Source: JAKZVK01 sp965248255 (GTDB taxonomy: Bacteria; Acidobacteriota; Terriglobia; Bryobacterales; UBA6623). From it: 64,000 nt of DNA. The stretch lies in NCBI GenBank assembly GCA_965248255.1, contig CBDFIW010000003.1, forward strand, positions 2,530,252 through 2,594,251. The letters are read 5' to 3'. A program made the position numbers and the translations under genes. Positions 9,191-18,012 of this stretch are shown here, piece by piece (position 1 is the first letter of the stretch; each line of letters begins with the position of its first letter). The notes beneath the pieces were generated by a model that was given only the letters and a program-made list of their open reading frames with translations, was not told where the DNA came from and did not search any database.

Positions 9191-10285
9191 TCAGTTCACC
9201 TCCGCCGCCTTCTCCAAGTCCTCCGACCTGGCGCTCATCAACCCAGAGGACAGCTTTTCGACCGCCTCGCGCTTGGCCTTCATTCGCACGTGGCTGTAAT
9301 GCTCCAGCATGCGCCGCGACAGGTGCCCGGCAATCGCCATCAGCGTGGCGTCAGGTGCTCCGGCTTCGGCCAGCTCCGTAATCGCCGTGTGACGCAGGTC
9401 GTGGAACCGGAACCCTTCAAGCCCGGCGGCCTTCCTCAGATTCCTCCATGCGCTTCGCCAGCTCTTCTGATGACGAGTGGGGTCGATGCGCCCGTGCTGG
9501 CAGGCCGGGAAAACATAGTGCTCCGGGTCGGCGCACCCCAGTGCCTCCGCTCGCTTGCGCAGACGGACCAACGCCTCCACGGCGTCGTCGTTCAAGGGAA
9601 TCGTTCTTCGTCCCGTGTCGTTCTTGCTGCGCTCGACGATCAGAACCTTTTGAACAGATCCACGTTCTTCCACTTCAAGTTCTTCAACTCGACTCCCCGG
9701 CAGGTCGTACTCACCGCCAAGGTTGCCGCACAGTGGGCGACCATCCAGCTCGGCCTTTGGCCAGCGGTCATGAACAGAAGCTGCTTCTGCTCCTGCGTCA
9801 ACGCCCTGCCGATGTGCGTCGCCTCGGGGTACGGCGTCACGTCCTCGGCCAGCATCGTCCAGCGCTTGGCTTTCTTGAGCATGTGCTGCAGAACGCCGAC
9901 TTCCATGTTGATGGTACGGTCGGACACACCTTTGTCCGTTCTGAACTGTTGGTACGCGGCGATGTCTTCTGCTGTGACTCGCCCCAGAGCCGTGTTGTCG
10001 AAGTAGCGCTTCAAAGGGCGCAGTCTCTCCGTCTCGAACTGAATCGTGCGCTCGGCCACCCGTTTCTCGCGCCCTTGAAGGTATTGGGCGGCGGCGTCGC
10101 CAAACCGAAGGCGGGAGTAAGTCTTTCCGGTCCGAGCAGCCACTTTGCCTGCCTGGATCTTGGCCACCAGCTCCTTCTCGATATTCCGAGCTTCGCGCCG
10201 ATCGGTGGTCTTGAGCGACTCTCGATAGCGGACTCCATCGACGGTTACCCGCCCACCAAGTTTTGTCTCGCTTCCACAGAGCCAT
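9191..10285 (-). pseudogene. Tyrosine recombinase (phage-type integrase) with two frameshifts
   Basis: Read on the minus strand, the protein starts MALWKRDKTWWAG at 10285, must shift frame near 10250 (in a GGGCGGG stretch) to continue VTVDGVRYRESLKTTDRREA, and shifts back near 9648-9651 (an AAAA run on the coding strand) to give VLIVERSKNDTGRRTIPLN and the C-terminus. The SAM-like core-binding domain, the first catalytic Arg (TTCRGVELKNLKW), HDLRHTAITELAEAG (H-x-x-R) and GHLSRRMLEHYSHV (His and the nucleophilic Tyr) are all recognisable. The two shifts compensate each other; the second lies in a homopolymer and could be a sequencing error, so the gene may be intact in the organism. Located 90 bp from tRNA-Arg, it is the probable integrase of a lost or eroded island. 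Confidence 0.82.
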
Positions 10286-10297
10286 ACGCTTACCTCC

Positions 10298-10486
10298 TCA
10301 CGAACTTGCTTCAGCAGGCTTCCTGCGATGTGTGTGCTTCTTACCGCTGCCCTTTGGCCGGCCACCCTTCTTGCCGTTCTCGCGGGCGATCTCCTGGAGC
10401 CGTTCCAGCCCCAACCGCTTGAGACGGGCTTTGTAGGAGCGCTTGCCGAGCCAACTGGTGAAGCACCGCACCTCGGTCTGAGTCAT
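10298..10486 (-). CDS. Small basic protein with AT-hook-like motif, upstream of the integrase
   Basis: A 62-residue, Lys/Arg-rich ORF ending 12 bp before the integrase start on the same strand. The middle is a helical stretch (RLKRLGLERLQEIARE) followed by NGKKGGRPKGSGKKH, which resembles an AT-hook (GRPKG core). Position and charge suggest a DNA-binding accessory of the integrase, such as a directionality factor, but this is inference; no family is recognised. Confidence 0.5.
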   Translation of the reverse strand: MTQTEVRCFTSWLGKRSYKARLKRLGLERLQEIARENGKKGGRPKGSGKKHTHRRKPAEASS

Positions 10487-11137
10487 ATCTATATCCTAAG
10501 CTCTTTAGGTTATTCTGTCAACCGCCCTGGTGCCGACTTGCGACAGACGCCCGCCTCGAATCAGGGCGGAGCGCGGCTTCATGACGAGGGCCCAGCGGTC
10601 CCGCGCCGGGGTTGCGTACCGTTGCACGCTAGGTAAAGGGAGGAGAATGGTGAGGGCGGGATAGAATGGTCAGACAGCTACCGAGAAACAATTTCCCATT
10701 GAGCGATCAGGGGATCAGAGCCTCCGCGACCCGGTCGCCGAGCTGGACCAAATCTAGTCCCATCAGTGGGCTACCGAGACTCTGGGTCGATTCCGAGTGA
10801 CATCGGTTGTTCGCGACACCTATCCGCTAAGAGGTAGATTTGGCGGCTCGATCCGACGCTTTGGAGTGGCAACCGACATCTGCGGACCGTCGCTCCTTTC
10901 CTGACAGCTATTGAGTGGCGGTACAATCTAGCCGTCGATGATCGGCCAGACCATCTTTCCTCGTTGCACTGAAGCTCCTAGCCGCGCACTTGCTCAACGA
11001 TGGGGAGGCCAGGTCGCGTCGGCGAGCAGGTCGATAACTGACACGCTCGGTTGATATCGTCGATCAGCGGGCGGCGGCAGAATCTGTGCGTCGCAGTGTC
11101 TCTGCAATGAGGCGAGTTCAAGGCTACCGGAACCTTG
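10487..11137. other. Gene-poor spacer with an orphan kinase-type leader box
   Basis: No protein-coding signal. Bases about 10674-10840 resemble 14540-14712 (shared GAGCGATCAGGG, ATCGGTTGTT and AAGAGGTAGA segments), which marks this as the upstream region of a lost Ser/Thr kinase gene. The rest up to 11137 is the promoter side of the erythromycin-esterase-like gene before the IS630 insertion. Confidence 0.5.
10802..10840 (+). promoter_or_regulatory. Kinase-family leader box, copy 1 (gene lost)
   Basis: ATCGGTTGTT (10802-10811), 23 nt, then TAGATT (10835-10840), the same geometry as before the kinase starts at 14722 and 18013. Nine bases downstream a GAT stands where the start codon would be, and no kinase sequence follows. 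The hexamer fits a -10 element. Confidence 0.45.
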
Positions 11138-11150
11138 ATGGTGTTGCTTA
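11138..11150 (+). pseudogene. Detached first codons of the erythromycin-esterase-like gene
   Basis: ATG GTG TTG CTT A precedes the left TA of the IS630. Joined to the sequence after the right TA (12247 on) it reads M-V-L-L-K-L-I-P-I-V-V-L-A-T-V-L-V-A, a complete signal peptide. The upstream in-frame stop is TGA at 11108-11110, so this ATG (or the TTG before it) is the probable original start. Confidence 0.7.
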
Positions 11151-12244
11151 TTGAATCCCGCAAATGATTATGACACTTTTTGACAGTGTGGAGCATCTAT
11201 ATATGTATGGGCAACCCCAAAGGTGTGAAGCGGGATTTCAAGGCGCTGGAGAAGCGCCGTTTCGAAGCGATGCGGCTGCTCCACCAAGGCCACAATCAGT
11301 CCGAGACGGCGAGACGGCTGAACGTCGCTCGCCAAACCGTCAGTGAGTGGCGGCGGCAATACCGCGAGCAGGGTGCGGCCGGACTCCGCCAGGCCGGGCG
11401 CGCCGGACGCAAGCCGCTCCTCGATGCCGCACAACGCGAACGCCTGACGTCGCTGCTGCTGGAAGGCCCGGAAGCCCACGGCTTCCCAACGCCCCTGTGG
11501 AGCTGTCCGCGGGTGGCTCGGCTGATCGGAGACGAGTTCGGGGTCGCATACCACGCAGGCCACACCTGGAAGATCCTGCGAGCGCTCGACTGGAGCCCGC
11601 AACGCCCGGCCGGAAAGGCGCGCGAGCGCAACGAAGAGCGGATCCGCACCTGGAAGCGCAAGACCTGGAAGCGCATTAAAAAAAAGCCCAAAACGAAGGC
11701 CGTACGCTCGTCTTCATCGACGAAAGCGGATTGAGTCAGAAGCCGCATCGCTGCCGCACCTGGGCGCCACGTGGCCAAACACCGGTGCTGCAGTTTAACT
11801 TCAACTGGGAGAAGCTTTCCGTCTCGGCGGGGCTGACGCTGCGTAACTTCTACTTCCGGCTCTATCCCGGTGCGATCGGCAAAGAGCAAGTGACCGACTT
11901 TCTCAAGGCGTTGGTACGTCATATCGATCGCCCGCTGCTGATCGTCTGGGATCGGCTGCCGGCGCACCGTAGCCGCCTGGTGCAAGAGTTCATCGAACTC
12001 TCCGAAGGCCACATCGCAACCGAGTACTTGCCACCCTATGCGCCGGAGTTGAATCCGGTGGAATACATCTGGGCTTACTGGAAGCAGCACGAGTTGCCGA
12101 ACGTCTGTCCGAAAGACTACGGCGAGCTGAACGAGCGGGCCCGCAAGGCACTCCGCCGCATGTACCGCAAACCGCGTTTGATCACGGCCTTCTGGAAACA
12201 GTCTTCTCTTTGTTTTGACTGACTCTATATTATGCGGGAGTCAA
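11151..12244 (+). mobile_element. IS630-family insertion sequence with TA target duplication
   Basis: About 1094 bp bounded by imperfect inverted repeats, left TTGAATCCCGCA and right (reverse complement) TTGACTCCCGCA, and flanked by TA at 11149-11150 and 12245-12246, the target duplication typical of the IS630/Tc1-mariner group. It holds one transposase gene in two overlapping frames. Confidence 0.88.
11207..12222 (+). CDS. IS630-family transposase made by programmed -1 frameshifting
   Basis: Frame 1 starts at ATG 11207 and encodes an HTH domain (NQSETARRLNVARQTVSEWRRQY) and linker, ending at TGA 11732-11734. A -1 shift at the slippery heptamer A-AAA-AAG (11680-11686) joins it to GRTLVFIDESGLSQKP and the catalytic core: first Asp in VFIDES, second in IVWDRLPAHRS, Glu in PPYAPELNPVEYIWAYWK. 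This is the standard DDE order of the family. The second frame has its own ATG (11731 region TTG/ATG) but alone would lack the first Asp. All catalytic residues are present, so the element may be active. Confidence 0.86.
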
Positions 12245-12248
12245 TAAG

Positions 12249-14372
12249 TTGATCCCTATTGTTGTTCTGGCAACTGTCTTGGTGGCGGAGCCGAATGGCG
12301 CCGATACGCCTGGGACACCGATCCTGAATCGAAACAGTCAGGTCGAGCAGGAGTTAGCAGCCGACAAGACAGATTCCTATCAGGTTGACCTACAAGCCGG
12401 CGGTCTGCTTCTTCTCGAAGTCGAACAGCTTGGAATTGACGTGGTCCTGACGGCCCTCGCTCCCGATGAGCAGGTTGCCGCGGAGGCGGACGTGAACGGA
12501 CACAGTGTCGGAAGTGAGTTTCTAAGAGTGGGGCCCAACGAGACTGGCCGTTATGGAGTCAAAGTCAGGGCGTACCCCGACAACCCACAATCTGGCTGCT
12601 ATCGTCTGCGCGTCCACAAGCTCTTGAATCAGGAGGAAGGTACTGCCTACCGTGTTGCGGGGGCGGAGCAGCGAGCGGCGGTTGAAGAGTGGGTTTCGAA
12701 GACGGCGGTCCCTTTTGCAACGGTATCACCACGCAGTGGTTTTGACGACATGCTGGGGGTCAAGGCCGTGATCGGGGATGCTCGCGTTGTCGCTCTCGGG
12801 GAAGCCACACACGGGACCCGGGAGTTCTTTCAGCTTAAGCACCGAATGCTGGAGTTCCTGGTCAACGAGATGGGCTTCACGGCGTTCGCAATGGAAGCAA
12901 GCCTGCCCGAAGCCTTCGACATTGATCAACTTGTTTTGACCGGTGAAGGCGATCCGGCCGCCGCACTACGGGGCCTTTACTTCTGGATTTGGAACACAGA
13001 GGAGGCCTTGGACCTCGTCCGCTGGATCAAGAACTACAACGCGGATCCGTCACACCTCCGCAAAGTTCGCTTTTACGGGTTTGACATCCAGTACGAATCG
13101 ATGGCAACCCAGCGTGCTTTGAAGTATTTGGAACGGGTCGATCCCAACTTCTGGGCTCAAGCGGTAGAACGTCTCGGTGAGATCGCGGACCCCTTCCTCG
13201 TCCGCAGTTTCCGAGTCCGCCCTGAAGAACAGCGGCGAGCGTCTGCAACCTTCCTGAGCAAGGTGCTAGAGCGATTTGATGAGAACAAAGCTGAATACAC
13301 CGGCGCAACAGGCCCGACCGAATGGGCACTGGCGCGGCAGCATGCCCGCGTCGCGCAACAGGCGATTCTCAATCGGATTGAGCCCGACCTACGAGATGAG
13401 TCCATGGCCGAAAACATCCTCTGGATTCTTGACCAGGAGGGTGAGGACGGCAAGCTGGTCGTCTGGGCGCACAATGGGCATGTTGGAACTGAAGCGGGAC
13501 GCATGGGCGGATACCTGAGGGACTCACTCGGCACTGACTTGGTCTCGCTGGGTTTCGTTTTCAATCGCGGTTCGTTTCGGGCCATGGATAGCACGCAAGA
13601 GGGGCGGCTTAGGGAGATCGAGGTAGGCAACCCTCCAGAGACCGATCTAGGAGCTACGCTGGCTCGTGCCGGCGTCCCGCTGGGACTATTGGATCTTCGG
13701 CAGTTGCCTCCGGGAAGTGCAGCGTTCGAGTGGTTTCATGTTCCACAGACCTACCGTCACATTGGAGCGTCCTACTACCCGGATTGGCAGTATTACCTGA
13801 TGATGGTGTCGGAACAGTTCGACGGATTGCTCTTCGTAGAGCAAACGAGTGCGGCTCGCGGATACACGCAGTTCTCAGGACGACCGGCCTCTCTGTCCCT
13901 GGCTGATCCTACCAACCCGAACTTCGAGGAAGGTGGTTCCGGGGAAGTCCCTCCAGGCTGGGTATTCGATGGCAGGAGGAACTTTGGGTTTCGGGTTGTG
14001 ACAACGGACGACTGTCGGTCCAAAGCCGGAAAGTGCACCGTAGTAACGCGGCAGGGAAACAAGTATGGGGCGGCTTTTGGCGGCATCAAGCAGGTTGTCA
14101 AAGCAGACACCTATCACGGTCGCAAGGTTGTTATGCGGTCCAGCGTCAAAGTTGCCGCTGAGGGGACCGCGTCTAAGGTGCATCTGTACGTCCGCACAAG
14201 GGGCGGGGGCCCTCCGTTGACCGAAACTCGAACCATCATGGATAGAGACTGGAACGATCATTCAGTCGAAATCGATGTGCCGGATTCCGCCCGCAGCCTT
14301 GAGTTCGGTCTTCTGCTGGTCGGCCAAGGTTCTGCCTGGATCGACTCTGTGTCTTTGGTCGATCGCGATTGA
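12249..14372 (+). CDS. Erythromycin-esterase-like hydrolase, N-terminus cut by IS630
   Basis: A 707-residue frame from TTG 12249. Residues 1-18 are a hydrophobic stretch (IPIVVLATVLVA) that lost its basic start to the IS630 insertion. Residues about 25-130 form a PPC-like beta-sandwich (DSYQVDLQAGGLLLLEVEQ). Residues about 150-540 are the erythromycin esterase domain: LGEATHGTREFF (Glu and His of the active site, about 183-188), AFAMEASLPEA (Glu) and VVWAHNGHV (His, about 408). A C-terminal beta domain (about 560-707) with GRKVVMRSSVKV looks like a carbohydrate-binding-type sandwich. Such Ere-like enzymes of soil bacteria seldom have known substrates; resistance to macrolides should not be assumed. 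Without its normal start and leader, expression and export are doubtful unless the TTG is used. Confidence 0.85.
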   Translation: MIPIVVLATVLVAEPNGADTPGTPILNRNSQVEQELAADKTDSYQVDLQAGGLLLLEVEQLGIDVVLTALAPDEQVAAEADVNGHSVGSEFLRVGPNETGRYGVKVRAYPDNPQSGCYRLRVHKLLNQEEGTAYRVAGAEQRAAVEEWVSKTAVPFATVSPRSGFDDMLGVKAVIGDARVVALGEATHGTREFFQLKHRMLEFLVNEMGFTAFAMEASLPEAFDIDQLVLTGEGDPAAALRGLYFWIWNTEEALDLVRWIKNYNADPSHLRKVRFYGFDIQYESMATQRALKYLERVDPNFWAQAVERLGEIADPFLVRSFRVRPEEQRRASATFLSKVLERFDENKAEYTGATGPTEWALARQHARVAQQAILNRIEPDLRDESMAENILWILDQEGEDGKLVVWAHNGHVGTEAGRMGGYLRDSLGTDLVSLGFVFNRGSFRAMDSTQEGRLREIEVGNPPETDLGATLARAGVPLGLLDLRQLPPGSAAFEWFHVPQTYRHIGASYYPDWQYYLMMVSEQFDGLLFVEQTSAARGYTQFSGRPASLSLADPTNPNFEEGGSGEVPPGWVFDGRRNFGFRVVTTDDCRSKAGKCTVVTRQGNKYGAAFGGIKQVVKADTYHGRKVVMRSSVKVAAEGTASKVHLYVRTRGGGPPLTETRTIMDRDWNDHSVEIDVPDSARSLEFGLLLVGQGSAWIDSVSLVDRD

Positions 14373-14673
14373 ATTTTCACCCAACTGCTGGCTCTCGTAG
14401 GCGGGACTGGCGATCCAGCGACCGGGATCGCCTGGATCAACACCTTCGCCGTCAGTGCGGGATTTGGCGACCTGTGAGCGATCGGACGCAGGCCCCCGTA
14501 CGGCCTGCCCACGCTAGACTGTTGGCGCAAGAGCGCAGCCGTCGGAATGATGTCGAGAAATGATTTCGCATCGAGCGATCAGGGCCTCAGAGCGTGCCGC
14601 AGCCCGGCGTAGAGCGGACCCAAATCGGGTGCGCTCAGGCGGTTAGCGAGCAGCCGGACCCATAGCGAGTGGG
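14373..14673. other. Spacer resembling the 10.7-kb kinase upstream region
   Basis: No gene seen. From about 14540 the sequence resembles 10674-10800, including GAGCGATCAGGG. This is the decayed upstream region of the kinase remnant at 14722. Confidence 0.45.
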
Positions 14674-14712
14674 ATCGGTTGTTACCAACACCAGTCCGCC
14701 AAGAGGTAGAAT
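14674..14712 (+). promoter_or_regulatory. Kinase-family leader box, copy 2
   Basis: ATCGGTTGTT (14674-14683), 23 nt, TAGAAT (14707-14712), 9 nt, then GTG at 14722. TAGAAT is a good -10 hexamer and its distance to the GTG leaves no room for a leader with Shine-Dalgarno, suggesting a leaderless transcript. Confidence 0.5.
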
Positions 14713-14721
14713 TGGACCGTC

Positions 14722-14793
14722 GTGATCGGCTCCACCATCAGCCACTACCGCATCACTGAGAAGCTCGGTGAGGGCGGCATGGGCATCGTCTAG
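14722..14793 (+). pseudogene. Ser/Thr kinase N-terminal remnant
   Basis: GTG start followed by V-I-G-S-T-I-S-H-Y-R-I-T-E-K-L-G-E-G-G-M-G-I-V and then TAG (14791-14793). The GEGGMG is the glycine-rich ATP loop of Hanks-type kinases and the start is nearly identical to the protein at 18013. Sequence after the stop shows no kinase similarity in any frame, so only the first 23 codons survive. Confidence 0.75.
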
Positions 14794-14799
14794 CGCAGC

Positions 14800-15600
14800 C
14801 TGTCAAAGGCAATGATCCAACCGGTGAAAGTCTGGTCGCGGTAGCCTCCCCAAGGCTGCCGTGTAGTTATATTCGACTCAAGGAAAAGGTGACCTACTTG
14901 GGAAAGCTCGGAAGTAAAAGTCCTCGGCGGCCTGAGATGTTATCTCGAGGTCGGATCGGTCCAGGGGGCAAGCAACCATGCGGGCCGTAGCATGAAGCGA
15001 ACTCTGCAGCGTCGTAAACCCATTCCGCCGGAAACCGGTGGCGGAGTAGTGGAGGAGCCGACCTTGTTAGACGAGGGGGAAGGCCTTGGGGATCGGGGAA
15101 GAGTTGGGGACGTGCACCTGAACCCTCCTCCCGGCGTAGGGGAGATGGCACGTGTGGAAGGATCGTTGACCCAAAGCAGGGAAGGTCTTGGAGTCAGCCC
15201 AGATCAGGTCGTCGGGCAAAGACCCGCTGTATAAGCAGAGAACCTGTGAAATCAGCGCGAGGCTCCAAGATTGGCGGATCGGGACGAAGTAGCGATGAGG
15301 CGAGGGACAACACAACCCTGGCGGAGCGAAGGTCCCGTGGGCACGAGGTGGTGGCTCGAAGGGCCGGAGGCCTGGGCGGTTGATAATACCGACCCGCGTA
15401 GTAAGGCAGGACGGCAGCAGGGCGACGAAGGCTGTGTCAAACCAGGAGGCTGCGGGGAAGGCGGACCTGGCGCTTAAGCCGACGGTTCTTCTGGGCAGGG
15501 CAGGGTTGACCGATGAGGCGCCTCGGCTTGAAGCCGTACTGGGGAAAACCCAATGTACGGAATTTTAGGGGGGGGTGTAGCTTGAGACGGGCGCCTGCGC
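14800..15600 (+). ncRNA. Possible ORF-less group II intron or remnant
   Basis: About 800 bp without convincing protein coding but rich in structure. CCGGTGAAAGTCTGG near 14820 resembles the GGTGAAAGTCC domain I segment also present at the 5' end of the intron at 37.6 kb. At 15530-15566 a hairpin with lower stem CCGTAC/GTACGG, a 2-nt 3' bulge (AT), an upper TGGG/CCCA helix and a GAAAA loop resembles domain V, but the AGC triad pairing is not canonical. No reverse transcriptase is encoded. Other structured RNAs remain possible; the exact ends were not found. Confidence 0.35.
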
Positions 15601-15792
15601 AAGCGCTTGAACGACATTGCGAGTCCCGTTGGGACGAATCGGCCAATCTCAAGGCTGTGCGCCACCACTCTACCCGACCAGATGTCGAGGACACATCCTT
15701 GTGCCTTTCTGTCGCAACTGAAGTTCCTCGCGCCAACCTGGTCGCGGATCAGGGTGTACGTAGAAGCTTTGAAGGTGAGGGAGGAAGACAGA

Positions 15793-16734
15793 TTGGCGCG
15801 ATATGATTTCAGCATGGTGTTTGGAGGCAGCATGGCTGCCTACATGACGTGTGTTGTCGAGCCCTTGCTTCGAGCGTTGCGTCCAAAGAGTATCGTGGAG
15901 ATTGGCCCCTTTGATGGCCGCATGACTCGGCTCCTGCTGACGTTCTGCAGCGAACACAACGCAATCCTTCACACGGTCGATCCCGCTCCTCAGTTCGATT
16001 TCAAAACGTGGGAGGAGTCCCACCCCTCCCACTTTCGATTCCACGCAGCCAACAGTCTCGTTGCTCTGCCACGGATCGACTGCTACGAGGCTGTTCTGAT
16101 CGACGGTGACCACAACTGGTACACCGTATCCCGTGAGCTCGATCTCATCGAGGAGGCGTCAGTCCGATCGGAGTTTTTCCCGCTTGTCTTTGTGCATGAC
16201 GCCGGTTGGCCCTACGGACGTCGGGACGTCTACCACGATCCGGCATTGATCCCCGACGCAAACCTGAATCCCCATGCCCGCAAGGGCATGCGCATGGATA
16301 GGGAGGAGCTTCAGGATGATTTTGGGATAAATCCTAACCTCTTCAATGCACTCGAATCCAACACGCCCCGCAACGGGGTACTAACAGCCGTCGAGGATTT
16401 TCTTGGGAGGTCTTCTATTAGTCTGGACTGCCTCGTAATCCCTGGATTCCACGGCTTGGCTGTCTTGACTCCCGAGGAGATGCTCAGAGAGCGCCAAGAG
16501 ATTCGACAACTATTGGAGGGGTGGCGATGGCGACCGGAGGTCACCGATTACGTGGAGAGAATTGAAACCGAGAGAGTGTTCTTTCAAATCGCACACACTG
16601 ATGAGTACAACTTGCGGCAACGTGAACGGAAGACATTGGACCAATATCAGCAGGAGAAGACCGCGGCTCTGACAAACACCGAGCGAGAACGAACACGAGG
16701 TATGGAAGAACTCTCGGAGGGCCCTAGTACTTAA
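15793..16734 (+). CDS. Class I SAM-dependent methyltransferase (Methyltransf_24-like)
   Basis: Soluble methyltransferase of about 313 residues from the TTG at 15793, preceded by GGGAGGAAGACAG; the frame is open from 15607 but the upstream residues look random. The Rossmann SAM-binding start is SIVEIGPFDGRMTRLLL, followed by the acidic strand end LHTVDPAP and the motif AVLIDGDHNWYTVSRELDLI, which is typical of methyltransferases encoded in glycan and cell-surface clusters. The last 40 residues are charged and helical (TERERTRGMEELSEG) and differ from the core. Together with the TylF homologue next door it suggests a role in modifying a polysaccharide or secondary metabolite. Acceptor unknown. 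Confidence 0.72.
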   Translation: MARYDFSMVFGGSMAAYMTCVVEPLLRALRPKSIVEIGPFDGRMTRLLLTFCSEHNAILHTVDPAPQFDFKTWEESHPSHFRFHAANSLVALPRIDCYEAVLIDGDHNWYTVSRELDLIEEASVRSEFFPLVFVHDAGWPYGRRDVYHDPALIPDANLNPHARKGMRMDREELQDDFGINPNLFNALESNTPRNGVLTAVEDFLGRSSISLDCLVIPGFHGLAVLTPEEMLRERQEIRQLLEGWRWRPEVTDYVERIETERVFFQIAHTDEYNLRQRERKTLDQYQQEKTAALTNTERERTRGMEELSEGPST

Positions 16735-16897
16735 TCGCAAAAGTGCGCGTCATAACACATGACCTTCCGGAATTCTGTCTTCCTCTTTGTTTTCAGTGGA
16801 TTCGCGCACAGATAGACGTTGGTCGAACGAAGTGCGAAGTTCTGCAACCCCTGAGAAATAGATAGGTTTGTCCAAGTGGTCATAATTACGCTTACTT

Positions 16898-17701
16898 TTG
16901 CAACCAAGTACTAGCCGCACGCAACGAAACGAGCCACAGAGCCACAGAAGCAACACATCTAGTGTCGGCGACGAGTATATCGAACTAATCAAGAATTGCC
17001 TGACGAACTCGATCTACCGAGACTCTGCCTGGATACCACCCGATACGGTAGCATCCTTCTCTCAAGCACTCCGCGAGGAGGGGAAAGATTGGCCCGTGAC
17101 GGCGCATACGATGATTGGCCGACTTCGCCTGGACAATCTGCATCACTGTGTGGACGATGTGCTGGCCGACGAGGTTCCGGGGGACCTAATCGAAACAGGC
17201 GTCTGGCGGGGCGGGGCAACGATTCTCATGCGCGCGGTCTTGAAAGCGAGAGCCATTTCGGACCGAACCGTGTGGGTAGCGGACTCCTTCGCCGGCGTGC
17301 CGCCGCCCGACGCCGAGCGTTACTCTGCCGACGCGGGCCTGGACCTTTATCGAGCAAAACAGTTGTGCATCCCGATCGAGGAAGTCCAATCCAATTTCGA
17401 GGCTTACGGCCTGCTGGACGGCCAAGTCCGTTTTCTGGAGGGGTGGTTCAAGAATACTCTTCCCAAGGCGCCGATTAAGACTTTGGCCGTGATGCGCCTG
17501 GACGGCGATCTCTACGAGTCAACGATGGACGCTCTGATCGCACTCTATCCGAAGCTTTCAATCGGCGGATACGTGATCATCGACGACTACGGTGCGATCG
17601 AGGCTTGTAAGCAGGCAGTTCATGACTACCGGGAGAGTCACGACATCCAGGAAGCGATCGTTCCAATTGACTGGACCGGCGTTTTTTGGAAGAGAAGCTG
17701 A
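16898..17701 (+). CDS. TylF/MycF-family macrocin-type O-methyltransferase
   Basis: A 267-residue enzyme of the TylF family, Mg-dependent sugar O-methyltransferases. Motifs: GDLIETGVWRGGATILMRA (SAM-binding loop), VWVADSFAGVPPPDAERYSADAG (family signature), VMRLDGDLYESTMDAL (metal/acceptor Asp) and GGYVIIDDYGAIEACKQAV. Length and order are normal. These enzymes act on deoxysugars of antibiotics or of surface glycans; here no macrolide genes are present, so glycan O-methylation is more likely. The start ATG 16898 gives an N-terminus rich in Gln and Ser; a later start is possible because the conserved part begins near residue 25 (EYIELIKNCL). Confidence 0.85.
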   Translation: MQPSTSRTQRNEPQSHRSNTSSVGDEYIELIKNCLTNSIYRDSAWIPPDTVASFSQALREEGKDWPVTAHTMIGRLRLDNLHHCVDDVLADEVPGDLIETGVWRGGATILMRAVLKARAISDRTVWVADSFAGVPPPDAERYSADAGLDLYRAKQLCIPIEEVQSNFEAYGLLDGQVRFLEGWFKNTLPKAPIKTLAVMRLDGDLYESTMDALIALYPKLSIGGYVIIDDYGAIEACKQAVHDYRESHDIQEAIVPIDWTGVFWKRS

Positions 17702-17741
17702 TGGACTTCGCCGAACCGACAGCCAACGGTCTGTTGCAGTG

Positions 17742-17802
17742 AAGACGGCCGCAGTTGATCGAAAACTGGTACGAAGAGTTCCGCGACTGCGCTAGGGACT
17801 AA
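17742..17802 (+). pseudogene. C-terminal tail of a lost Ser/Thr kinase gene
   Basis: The short frame R-R-P-Q-L-I-E-N-W-Y-E-E-F-R-D-C-A-R-D ends in TAA (17800-17802). The same ending (V-V-E-N-W-D-E-E-F-R) occurs at 34.5 kb after PD40-type kinase sequence, and ENW-type ends are usual for kinase/TolB fusions. It lies 162 bp before leader box 3, the same spacing as at 34.5 kb. Confidence 0.55.
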
Positions 17803-17964
17803 GTCCCTGGAAACAAACGACATAGCGCTCGTCCACGGATAGATGTCCTGATATCGGGTACGCACTCGTTTCCGCACTCTGGAGCGCCCCAGACCGTCAT
17901 CGACACAGTCGAAAGCCGAGCTGAATCAACGGTCCGCCCGTGGTACGATCGGATCGCTCAACGG

Positions 17965-18003
17965 ATCGGTTGTTCCCGCTAGTTATCGCCGAAGAGGTAA
18001 AAT
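17965..18003 (+). promoter_or_regulatory. Kinase-family leader box, copy 3
   Basis: ATCGGTTGTT (17965-17974), 23 nt, TAAAAT (17998-18003), 9 nt, ATG at 18013. TAAAAT is a near-consensus -10; transcription would begin at or just before the ATG, predicting a leaderless message. Confidence 0.55.
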
Positions 18004-18012
18004 CGGACCGGC

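Noticed and set aside
12249..14372. Calling the Ere-like protein a macrolide resistance gene
   Set aside because: The family is broad, the protein has extra domains and a damaged start, and no resistance context is present.
14992..15477. Two Gly/Arg-rich plus-strand ORFs in the structured region
   Set aside because: No ribosome binding site, low-complexity composition, and the region looks like structured RNA instead.
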